From Oribacterium sp. UBA4274 (GTDB lineage Bacteria > Bacillota > Clostridia > Lachnospirales > Lachnospiraceae): a stretch of DNA of 5,106 nucleotides. The stretch spans positions 1-5,106 of the forward strand of contig DGVW01000115.1 in the NCBI GenBank assembly GCA_002396005.1, in the 5' to 3' direction. Every line of letters begins with the position of its first letter. Within the stretch, counting starts at the first letter, position 1. The notes beneath the pieces were generated by a model that saw only the letters and a list, made by a program, of their open reading frames with translations, had not been told where the DNA came from and did not search any database. The translations under genes were made by a program, and so were the position numbers. Positions 1 through 5,106 of this stretch are shown piece after piece.

Positions 1-453
1 GCTATGAACGCTGTCCGCAGTGGTGAGCAGCCTGTATTCACTGCAAGACAGATGCACACAAGAGAAGTATTTGTAGTTCTTGAAGATGGAGCAGATGCCA
101 GGAAGGTTGAAGAAACTATCAAGAACATGCCGGATTATTACTCTGATTATGATGTAACCATACACTTTATTTCAGAGGATGAGATGAAGCGTGATCACGC
201 AGAGCTTCCACACGGTGGATTTGTGATGCGTTCTGGTGTTACAGGGGATCAGGGGCAGCACCATGAGTTTATCGAGTACAGTCTCAAGCTTGACTCTAAT
301 CCTGAGTTCACCGGTTCAGTTCTTGCCGCATATGCAAGAGCTGTTGATCGTATGTCAAAGAAGGGCGAGACCGGCTGTATCACAGTTTTTGATGTAGCTC
401 CTAAGTATCTGAATCCTAAGTCAGAGGAAGAGCAGAGACATACACTTCTGTAA
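1..453 (+). CDS. ddh: meso-diaminopimelate dehydrogenase, C-terminal half (5' partial)
   Basis: Cytosolic NADPH-dependent enzyme that makes meso-diaminopimelate in one step from tetrahydrodipicolinate and ammonia, feeding lysine and peptidoglycan synthesis. The reading frame is open from base 1, so the ATG at position 4 is internal and not a start; about 150 C-terminal residues are present of a family length near 325. The N-terminal Rossmann NADP-binding domain lies outside the window. What is seen is the substrate-binding/dimerisation part: a TREVFVV strand, then a LPHGGFVMRSG segment (His codon 211-213), LKLDSNPEF (Asn codon 298-300), and the closing TVFDVAPKYLNP block typical of Ddh. From family knowledge, the His of PHGG and the Asn of the LDxNP segment are the likely substrate contacts. 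The stop (451-453) is 11 nt before the next gene, which suggests an operon. Recognised from memory of Ddh C-termini; no competing family fits as well. Confidence 0.93.
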   Translation, partial: AMNAVRSGEQPVFTARQMHTREVFVVLEDGADARKVEETIKNMPDYYSDYDVTIHFISEDEMKRDHAELPHGGFVMRSGVTGDQGQHHEFIEYSLKLDSNPEFTGSVLAAYARAVDRMSKKGETGCITVFDVAPKYLNPKSEEEQRHTLL

Positions 454-458
454 TGAGG
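454..458 (+). promoter_or_regulatory. Ribosome binding site TGAGG deciding the start of the wall-binding protein gene
   Basis: TGAGG, continuing as GAGGTT, ends 6 nt before ATG 465, which is normal spacing. The alternative in-frame ATG at 453 overlaps the ddh stop codon and contains this same site, so it would have no Shine-Dalgarno sequence of its own. The start at 465 is therefore preferred. The same layout recurs at 2487-2501. Confidence 0.6.
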
Positions 459-464
459 TTATCT

Positions 465-1565
465 ATGTGTAGATATAAAAAATTTCTGTTCCTTACAGCA
501 GCTACTGCTATGATGACCGCAACTGTACTTTCTACCGCTTTTGCGGCAGAGAGTACAGCCTTTCAGTCAGATGCCGTTAGCGAAACAGCGGAAGCTTCAG
601 GAACACTTTCTGATGCAGATATATATTACCTTGCTTCAGCCGCTTTTTGCAAAGCCCATGGGCTGCAGGTTCCACAGGACATTCAGGCAGGAGCAGATGA
701 AGTATATAAGAACCATGCCGAAGCAGCAGCTGCATACCTTAAATCCATGGCTGCAGCGGGCACAGGTACTGATAAAAGCGTATCAGCCGATACCGCTTAT
801 TCTGACACACAAGCCGGTGTAAATTCTGTAAGTGAAAAGGCTGCAGCCGAAGCCGGTGAGGCAACAGCCCGCTACATAGAGCAGGAGGATGGTTCTGCAC
901 TGTTCTTTACCGTAGATCCACTGACTGGTGAAGCTTTAGAAGCATACAACGGATGGTATACCCTGGATAGTGGTGAAAAGACTTATTTTGAGAACGGAAA
1001 GATGCAGGCCGGATGGATAATTGACGATGGAAAGTTCTATTATCTTGATCCTTCCACAGGTATCATGGTCACGTCACAGTTTGCAGGTAATTTTTATCTT
1101 GGTGAGGACGGTGCTGCACTTCTGGACACCACCACACCCGATGGAGTAAAGCTTGCATATAACGGTTCACGCATGACATCCGGAACTCCTGTTGAAGAGC
1201 TCAATGAAAAAACCTACACTTACAGGGATCTTCTGGTTAAGAAGCCTGATCTGTATGCTGAATTTTCTGCAAGAGAATCCGGCAGTTTCCAGCTCATGCC
1301 TGAAAAGGAACATGGATTTTCCTGGTACACCTACGCAAGTATGAAACTGTATGAGCGTAAGGAAGACGGTTCCATGGGAAAGCAGGTTTATGAAGGTGAC
1401 GGTTGTTTCCGTACAGATGCTGTCATAGAGGTCAAGCATACTGACGGAAGCATTAGTACCATAAGCCCTTCAGACATCATCGGTTCAGAGCAGGAGACAT
1501 GGATTGCAGATCATATCCATATCGATCCGGCAGGATTTATATCATATTCTGCGGCTCAGAGATAA
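465..1565 (+). CDS. Secreted alanine-rich protein with choline-binding-like cell-wall repeats
   Basis: Probably exported and held non-covalently at the cell surface; its molecular function is unknown. With the start at 465 it has 366 residues. Residues 1-27 form a classic Sec signal peptide: basic CRYKK, a hydrophobic run FLFLTAATAMMTATVL, and an AFA/AE cleavage site after residue 27. Residues 28 to about 150 are Ala/Glu/Ser-rich and probably helical or flexible (for example HAEAAAAYLKSMAAAG at 84-99). About three 20-residue aromatic-glycine repeats follow: 163-182 (GWYTLDSG...YFENGKMQA), 183-202 (GWIIDDGKFYYLDPSTG) and a weaker one at 203-221 (GNFYLGEDGAALL). These resemble the CW_binding_1 (choline-binding) repeat family. 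Residues from about 223 to 366 form a C-terminal region that I do not recognise. There is no LPXTG sorting signal and no catalytic motif that I can name. The gene lies between ddh and a LysR gene (gaps 11 and 19 nt), consistent with co-transcription. The upstream ATG at 453 would add four residues (MRLS) but has no separate ribosome binding site. Confidence 0.9.
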   Translation: MCRYKKFLFLTAATAMMTATVLSTAFAAESTAFQSDAVSETAEASGTLSDADIYYLASAAFCKAHGLQVPQDIQAGADEVYKNHAEAAAAYLKSMAAAGTGTDKSVSADTAYSDTQAGVNSVSEKAAAEAGEATARYIEQEDGSALFFTVDPLTGEALEAYNGWYTLDSGEKTYFENGKMQAGWIIDDGKFYYLDPSTGIMVTSQFAGNFYLGEDGAALLDTTTPDGVKLAYNGSRMTSGTPVEELNEKTYTYRDLLVKKPDLYAEFSARESGSFQLMPEKEHGFSWYTYASMKLYERKEDGSMGKQVYEGDGCFRTDAVIEVKHTDGSISTISPSDIIGSEQETWIADHIHIDPAGFISYSAAQR

Positions 1566-1571
1566 ACCTTT

Positions 1572-1577
1572 AAGGGG
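1572..1577 (+). promoter_or_regulatory. Ribosome binding site AAGGGG fixing the LysR start at 1585
   Basis: AAGGGG lies 7 nt before ATG 1585. A longer reading frame is open from 1504, but it would overlap the preceding gene by about 60 nt and would place extra residues ahead of the conserved LysR N-terminus MTLQQLKQVIAV. The start at 1585 is therefore favoured. Confidence 0.75.
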
Positions 1578-1584
1578 ATTTAAT

Positions 1585-2490
1585 ATGACATTACAGCAGT
1601 TAAAGCAGGTTATTGCTGTTGCTGACTGCGGCTCTATGAACGAAGCTGCAAAGCATTTATATATTACACAGCCTTCATTATCCGCCGCCATAAAGGAGCT
1701 TGAAAAAGAAATCGGTCTCGAGATTTTTATGAGGTCTAATCGCGGCATCATAATCACAGCCGAGGGAGAAGAGTTTCTGGGATATGCAAGGCAGATAGTA
1801 GAGCAGTATCAACTCATAGAAGACAAGTATGTGAATGCTGGAACAAGAAAAAAGAAGTTTTCTGTTTCCATGCAGCACTATACATTTGCAGTAGAGGCCT
1901 TTATACACCTTGCCAAAGAGTTTGGTATGGATACCTACGAGTTCGCAATAAAGGAAACCAAAACCATCGAGGTTATCAATGATGTAAAGAATCAGACTTC
2001 TGAGGTTGGTGTAATTTACTTAAATGATTTTAACACCAAGGTCATCACTAAAATTCTGAGGGAAGATTCTCTTGAATTCATACCTCTTTTTGACTGTGAT
2101 ATTTATGTTTTCATGAGTAAGGACAATCCTCTGGCAGAAAAGGATCTGATCACTATGGAAGATCTTAAGCAGTATCCTTGTTTAAGCTTCTATCAGGGGG
2201 AACACAATTCTTTTCATTTCGCAGAGGAAGTGTTGAGTACTTACGATTACAAGCAGATCATCAAGTGTGATGACAGAGCAACTGCGTTAAACCTTATGGT
2301 GGGGCTCAACGGCTATACCTTGTGTTCCGGAATCATCTGCCAGGAGCTGAATGGCGATGAATATACAACTGTCAAGCTCGATACAACTGAGAAAATGATC
2401 ATTGGTTATATCAAAAAGAAAAAGATACCTCTCAGTGAGCTTGGTGAAAAATACGTTAGTGAACTTAAGAAATATGCAGATTTTCAATGA
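1585..2490 (+). CDS. LysR-type transcriptional regulator
   Basis: DNA-binding regulator of the LysR family, 301 residues, the usual length. Residues 1-60 are the winged helix-turn-helix. The recognition region reads GSMNEAAKHLYITQPSLSAA (16-35), followed by IKELEKEIGLEIFMRSNRG (36-54) and the T-x-EGEEFLGYA start of the linker helix (58-67), all diagnostic of the family. From about residue 90 there is a periplasmic-binding-protein-like effector domain (FSVSMQHYTF, SEVGVIYL, LFDCDIYVFMSKDNPLA, ATALNLMVGLNGYTLCSG). The ligand cannot be told from sequence. It sits on the same strand as its neighbours, 19 nt after the wall-binding protein gene and 8 nt before the EIIB-like gene. The classic LysR arrangement of a divergently transcribed target is absent, so its targets may be elsewhere or include its own operon. 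Lachnospiraceae carry many paralogues of this type, so I give no gene name. Confidence 0.97.
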   Translation: MTLQQLKQVIAVADCGSMNEAAKHLYITQPSLSAAIKELEKEIGLEIFMRSNRGIIITAEGEEFLGYARQIVEQYQLIEDKYVNAGTRKKKFSVSMQHYTFAVEAFIHLAKEFGMDTYEFAIKETKTIEVINDVKNQTSEVGVIYLNDFNTKVITKILREDSLEFIPLFDCDIYVFMSKDNPLAEKDLITMEDLKQYPCLSFYQGEHNSFHFAEEVLSTYDYKQIIKCDDRATALNLMVGLNGYTLCSGIICQELNGDEYTTVKLDTTEKMIIGYIKKKKIPLSELGEKYVSELKKYADFQ

Positions 2491-2492
2491 GG
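2488..2492 (+). promoter_or_regulatory. Ribosome binding site TGAGG, overlapping the LysR stop codon
   Basis: The TGA of this site is also the stop codon of the LysR gene. It ends 6 nt before ATG 2499. An in-frame ATG at 2487 overlaps it and would add four residues (MRFY) but would lack a separate Shine-Dalgarno sequence. Stop codon and ribosome binding site sharing bases suggests translational coupling. Confidence 0.6.
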
Positions 2493-2498
2493 TTTTAC

Positions 2499-2912
2499 AT
2501 GGAGAATAATACACTTTTGATAGTTGCGGCAGTTGCCGTATTGTTTGCCGTTATAGTCGGATACAACATCTACAAATCTATTAAACGTAAAAATGCAGAC
2601 AAATTGTCCATGAAGATCAATGAGGATGAAAAGCTGCATATCACCCTTGACAACAAGGCGGATATGGAGGAAGTTGCCAGAATCATCCTTGAAGGCCTGG
2701 GGGGAGAATCCAACGTTAAGGAAGTAGCCCACGACGGTACCAGACTAAAGATACAGATCAAGGAGTACGGTGCTGTAGATGAAAAGAAGATCAGATCTGC
2801 CAAAGTAGGCGGTGTGTTGAGACCAAGTAAGACCGCAGTTCACATCATCATCGGCTCTGAAGTAGAACCGGTGGAAGCAGAACTCAAGAAATTGGTTCAT
2901 CCTGTTGCATAA
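2499..2912 (+). CDS. Membrane-anchored PTS EIIB-like domain protein lacking the phospho-acceptor cysteine
   Basis: Small 137-residue protein. Residues 5-22 are one hydrophobic membrane segment (LLIVAAVAVLFAVIVG). The basic stretch KSIKRKNADK (26-35) follows, which by the positive-inside rule puts the C-terminal domain in the cytosol. Residues from about 54 to 133 match the pattern of glucose-family EIIB domains: helix DMEEVARIILEGLGG, strand with TRLKIQI (81-87), VDEKKIRSAKVGGVL (93-107, the family's 'lgaaGV' turn), strand HIIIG (115-119, the family's 'QaIFG') and a closing amphipathic helix. In transport-active EIIB the strand reads CITRLR, where the Cys carries the phosphate. Here the aligned residues are DGTRLK, with Asp79 at the Cys position, and the whole protein contains no cysteine. 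No EIIC or EIIA gene is adjacent. Phosphotransfer in sugar uptake is therefore unlikely; a regulatory or scaffold role is inference. It is the last gene before the terminator. The EIIB assignment is from pattern memory and a profile search would settle it. Confidence 0.85.
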   Translation: MENNTLLIVAAVAVLFAVIVGYNIYKSIKRKNADKLSMKINEDEKLHITLDNKADMEEVARIILEGLGGESNVKEVAHDGTRLKIQIKEYGAVDEKKIRSAKVGGVLRPSKTAVHIIIGSEVEPVEAELKKLVHPVA

Positions 2913-2920
2913 ATTATGAT

Positions 2921-2960
2921 AAAGATGACAAGATTCTCCGGAATTCAGTCATCTTTTTTT
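2921..2960 (+). terminator. Intrinsic terminator ending the ddh-to-EIIB-like operon
   Basis: Stem AAAGATGAC (2921-2929) pairs with GTCATCTTT (2948-2956). Above a small internal loop, GATTC (2932-2936) pairs with GAATT (2941-2945), closed by the loop TCCG, giving a C(UCCG)G cap of the very stable UNCG tetraloop class. Seven T follow (2954-2960), partly inside the stem. It lies 8 nt after the stop of the EIIB-like gene, with no other gene between. Confidence 0.88.
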
Positions 2961-3020
2961 GTACCGTAAAATATAAGAAAAGCAGTCAGTAAAGCATAAC
3001 TTATAGTAATATCTGTAATT

Positions 3021-3050
3021 CAAACCCAGGCTGCCACATCCCCCTGTTTG
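3021..3050. repeat. Imperfect inverted repeat abutting the ileS -35 element
   Basis: CAAA (3021-3024) pairs with TTTG (3047-3050) and, past a CC bulge, CAGG (3027-3030) pairs with CCTG (3043-3046), enclosing a 12-nt C-rich centre. It ends one base before the TTGATT hexamer. It could be an operator or a chance stem; the C-rich segment stands out in an AT-rich surround. Confidence 0.35.
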
Positions 3051-3051
3051 C

Positions 3052-3080
3052 TTGATTTTATAAGGTGAGTCCTATATAAT
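3052..3080 (+). promoter_or_regulatory. Putative sigma-A promoter of ileS
   Basis: -35 TTGATT (3052-3057), a 17-nt spacer, and a perfect -10 TATAAT (3075-3080). Transcription would begin near 3087, giving a leader of about 110 nt before the ileS start. The position downstream of a strong terminator supports ileS having its own promoter. Confidence 0.7.
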
Positions 3081-3091
3081 TAGTACGCTAA

Positions 3092-3103
3092 AGACCGAAG
3101 TCT
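3092..3103 (+). repeat. Small stem-loop near the predicted 5' end of the ileS mRNA
   Basis: AGAC (3092-3095), loop CGAA, then GTCT (3100-3103): a perfect 4-bp stem starting about 5 nt after the predicted transcription start. It could stabilise the 5' end, but it is short enough to be chance. Confidence 0.3.
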
Positions 3104-3128
3104 ACCCATTTATAATTTGGCAGAAAAA

Positions 3129-3168
3129 CGGTTTATATAAGCCTGAACCGCACTGATATTTCGGTTTA
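3129..3168 (+). promoter_or_regulatory. Repeat-complement-repeat in the ileS leader with two mutually exclusive hairpins
   Basis: CGGTTTA occurs at 3129-3135 and again at 3162-3168, and between them TGAACCG (3144-3150) is complementary to both (one G-U pair). The middle segment can pair upstream (7 bp, 8-nt loop) or downstream (7 bp, 11-nt loop) but not both. The second hairpin is followed by AATATATGATTT rather than a clean T run, and ends 11 nt before the ileS ribosome binding site, so it is not an obvious terminator. A switching leader or a protein-binding operator are both possible; function is unproven. Confidence 0.4.
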
Positions 3169-3179
3169 ATATATGATTT

Positions 3180-3186
3180 AAGGAGA
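3180..3186 (+). promoter_or_regulatory. Ribosome binding site of ileS (AAGGAGA)
   Basis: AAGGAGA lies 10 nt before ATG 3197, slightly long spacing. A weaker AAGG at 3188-3191 is also present, closer to the start. Confidence 0.65.
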
Positions 3187-3196
3187 TAAGGCGCTG

Positions 3197-5106
3197 ATGT
3201 TTAAAAAAGTTGATACAAACATGAACTTCGTAGAGCGCGAGAATGAGGTTGAGGAATTCTGGAGACAGAATCATGTTTTTGAGGATTCCATCAAGGAGCA
3301 CGAGGGTGATCCTTCTTACGTTTTCTACGACGGTCCTCCAACCGCAAATGGAAAGCCTCATATCGGACACGTAGAGACTCGAGCTTTCAAGGACATGATT
3401 CCAAGATTTCATGCTATGAAAGGTGCCATGGTTCCTAGAAAGGCCGGATGGGATACACACGGTCTTCCTGTAGAGCTTGAGGTTGAAAAGTCAATCGGAA
3501 TCAATGGTAAGGAACAGATTGAAAAATATGGAGTTGCGCCTTTTATTGATTTATGTAAGGAAAATGTCTGGAAGTACAAGGGCATGTGGGAGGATTTCTC
3601 ATACAAAGTTGGTTTCTGGGCAGATATGGACAATCCATATGTAACATATCATGATGACTTCATCGAGTCAGAGTGGTGGGCACTTAAGGAAATCTGGAAA
3701 AAGGGTCTTCTTTATGAAGGATTCAAGGTAGTTCCTTACTGTCCTAGATGCGGAACCCCTCTTTCAAGCCACGAGGTAGCGCAGGGCTATAAGGAGCTCA
3801 ATGAGCGTTCAGCCATCGTACGTTTCAAAGCCAAGGATCAGGATTACTACTTCCTCGCATGGACAACAACACCTTGGACACTTCCATCAAACACCGCACT
3901 TTGCGTAAATCCTGATCTTGAGTATTCCAAGGTCAAGGCAGCCGATGGATACACATATATTCTTGCAAGCTCTTTACTTGACAAGGTTCTTTCACCACTT
4001 GCCAAAGAGGGTGAGAGTGCTTATGAGGTCATCGAAACATACAAGGGTACAGACCTCGAGGGCATCGATTATGAGCCACTTTATCAGTGCGCAGCCGATG
4101 TAGCATTAAAGCAGCACAAGAGAGCTCACTATGTAGTTACAGATTCTTATGTTACAGCAGAAGATGGTACAGGTATCGTTCATCAGGCTCCTGCCTTCGG
4201 TGAGGATGACGCAAGAGTCGGCCGTGAGCATGATATGCCGCTTATCAAGTTTGTTGATGAAAAAGGATGCATGACAGAAGATACTCCGTTTGCAGGTATG
4301 CGCTGCAAACCAACTGAAAAGGAAATCGCAGAGGGAGCTATCAGCTGTGATCCTGAGGTACTCAAGGATCTATCTGCCAAGAAGCTTCTTTTTGACGCTC
4401 CTAAGTTTACTCACTCATATCCACACTGCTGGAGATGTGATACACCGCTTATCTACTATGCAAGAGAGTCATGGTTCATCAAGATGAGTGCTGTAAAGGA
4501 CGATCTCGTAAAGAATAACTCAACAGTTAAGTGGTACCCTGAAACTATCGGTACAGGTCGTTTCGGAGCATGGATTGAAAATGTTCAGGACTGGGGTCTC
4601 TCACGTAACCGTTATTGGGGTACACCTCTCAATATCTGGGTATGTAAGGACTGTGGTGAAAAGGATGCCATCGGTTCTATCCAGGAGCTGAGAGAAAGAG
4701 CATATAACTATGAGGATGTACTGGCTGAGCTCAAGGCAGCCGGTAAGGAAGGCTACAGCTCAGACTACGTGGGTTATGAGCATATCGAGCTTCATAAGCC
4801 ATATGTTGACAAGCTTATCTGCAAGTGTCCTAAGTGCGGCGGTGATATGAAGCGCGTACCTGAGGTTATCGACTGCTGGTTCGATTCAGGAGCTATGCCA
4901 TACGCACAGCATCATTATCCTTTTGAGAATAAGGAGCTTTTTGAGTCACAGTTCCCGGCACAGTTTATCTGTGAGGCTGTAGACCAGACAAGAGGATGGT
5001 TCTATTCACTTCTTGCAGAAAGTACAATTCTTTTCAATAAGGCACCATATGAGAACGTTCTGGTACTTGGTCACGTACAGGATGAGAACGGACAGAAGAT
5101 GAGTAA
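3197..5106 (+). CDS. ileS: Isoleucyl-tRNA synthetase, type 2 (eukaryote-like), 3' partial
   Basis: Cytosolic class Ia synthetase that charges tRNA-Ile with isoleucine and edits mischarged valine. 636 full codons are present of a family length near 1,030-1,050; the frame has no stop and is cut in the KMSK loop (GQKMS, then AA of the Lys codon). In order: N-terminus MFKKVDTNMNFVEREN, the usual start of this family; HIGH signature PHIGH (HIGH = 55-58); GWDTHGLPVE (84-93); a zinc-site-like CPRCGTPLSSHE; CP1 editing domain with WTTTPWTLPSN (222-232) and HQAPAFGEDD (329-338, carrying the editing-site Asp); then WFIKM, GRFGAWIENVQDWGLSRNRYWGTP, and a second Cys cluster CKCPKCGG before the CWFDSG motif. 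The GWDTHGLPVELEVEK and DWGLSRNRYWGTP forms place it with type 2 enzymes rather than the E. coli/B. subtilis type 1. It has its own promoter and leader and no visible T-box. Confidence 0.98.
   Translation, partial: MFKKVDTNMNFVERENEVEEFWRQNHVFEDSIKEHEGDPSYVFYDGPPTANGKPHIGHVETRAFKDMIPRFHAMKGAMVPRKAGWDTHGLPVELEVEKSIGINGKEQIEKYGVAPFIDLCKENVWKYKGMWEDFSYKVGFWADMDNPYVTYHDDFIESEWWALKEIWKKGLLYEGFKVVPYCPRCGTPLSSHEVAQGYKELNERSAIVRFKAKDQDYYFLAWTTTPWTLPSNTALCVNPDLEYSKVKAADGYTYILASSLLDKVLSPLAKEGESAYEVIETYKGTDLEGIDYEPLYQCAADVALKQHKRAHYVVTDSYVTAEDGTGIVHQAPAFGEDDARVGREHDMPLIKFVDEKGCMTEDTPFAGMRCKPTEKEIAEGAISCDPEVLKDLSAKKLLFDAPKFTHSYPHCWRCDTPLIYYARESWFIKMSAVKDDLVKNNSTVKWYPETIGTGRFGAWIENVQDWGLSRNRYWGTPLNIWVCKDCGEKDAIGSIQELRERAYNYEDVLAELKAAGKEGYSSDYVGYEHIELHKPYVDKLICKCPKCGGDMKRVPEVIDCWFDSGAMPYAQHHYPFENKELFESQFPAQFICEAVDQTRGWFYSLLAESTILFNKAPYENVLVLGHVQDENGQKMS

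Larger units (their letters stand above)
2961..3196. other. Intergenic region between the operon terminator and ileS
   Basis: 236 nt with no convincing coding frame. From 2961 to about 3020 it is AT-rich and I see nothing definite. From 3021 it holds an inverted repeat, the putative ileS promoter and a leader of about 110 nt, listed separately. I looked for the T-box core (AGGGTGG followed by ACCGCG) common before aminoacyl-tRNA synthetase genes of Firmicutes and did not find it on either strand. Confidence 0.7.

Noticed and set aside
4..6. ATG at position 4 as the start of a short 149-residue gene
   Set aside because: The frame is open to base 1 and the protein begins mid-domain of Ddh, so it is a window-truncated gene and not a small ORF.
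541..822. Plus-strand open frame of 93 codons in another frame of the wall-binding protein gene
   Set aside because: It overlaps the signal peptide and Ala-rich coding region in a different frame; its translation shows low-complexity Gln/Leu/His content typical of a frame-shifted Ala-rich gene.
1167..1439. Minus-strand open frame of 90 codons inside the wall-binding protein gene
   Set aside because: Antisense to a well-supported gene, no recognised domain and no ribosome binding site evident; treated as a chance frame.
1504..1584. Upstream extension of the LysR gene to an ATG at 1504
   Set aside because: It would overlap the preceding gene and add residues before the conserved LysR N-terminus; ATG 1585 has a good AAGGGG site.
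2913..3196. T-box riboswitch before ileS
   Set aside because: The conserved T-box core sequence could not be found and the predicted leader is short.
3110..3460. Minus-strand open frame of 116 codons across the ileS leader and 5' end
   Set aside because: Most of it lies antisense to strongly conserved ileS sequence including the HIGH motif, has no recognisable protein features, and overlaps the leader and ribosome binding site.
4481..4489. Possible KMSK-like motif in WFIKMSAV of IleS
   Set aside because: This is the conserved WFIK segment of the family; the true KMSK loop is the GQKMS at the window end.

Overview
The window looks like chromosomal core-type DNA from a low-to-moderate GC, Gram-positive anaerobe, most likely a member of the Lachnospiraceae (Butyrivibrio/Roseburia-like Clostridia). 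That assignment is an inference from protein character: a Ddh-type meso-diaminopimelate dehydrogenase, a secreted protein with choline-binding-like wall repeats, a Lachnospiraceae-style LysR regulator and a type 2 (eukaryote-like) isoleucyl-tRNA synthetase. There are no mobile elements, CRISPR arrays, tRNAs or rRNAs.

Region 1 (1-2960) is a tightly packed four-gene run on the + strand that ends in a clear intrinsic terminator. It holds the C-terminal half of ddh, a secreted alanine-rich wall-binding protein, a LysR-type regulator, and a small membrane-anchored protein. The last protein's cytosolic domain resembles the EIIB domain of the glucose-type phosphotransferase system but has no cysteine. 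The gaps are 11, 19 and 8 nt with no internal promoter or terminator visible, so co-transcription is likely; the promoter must lie upstream of the window or in the unseen part of ddh.

Region 2 (2961-3196) is a 236-nt intergenic stretch. It has an imperfect inverted repeat (3021-3050) abutting a good sigma-A-like promoter (TTGATT, 17 nt, TATAAT), then a leader of about 110 nt. The leader carries a small stem-loop and a repeat-complement-repeat arrangement that can form two mutually exclusive hairpins. The usual T-box sequence is absent.

Region 3 (3197-5106) is the start of ileS, cut by the window edge inside the KMSK motif.

The most unusual item is the cysteine-less, membrane-anchored EIIB-like protein directly downstream of a LysR regulator. 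Its fold signatures are kept, but the phospho-acceptor cysteine position reads as aspartate. A signalling or sequestration role, rather than sugar transport, is a hypothesis only.
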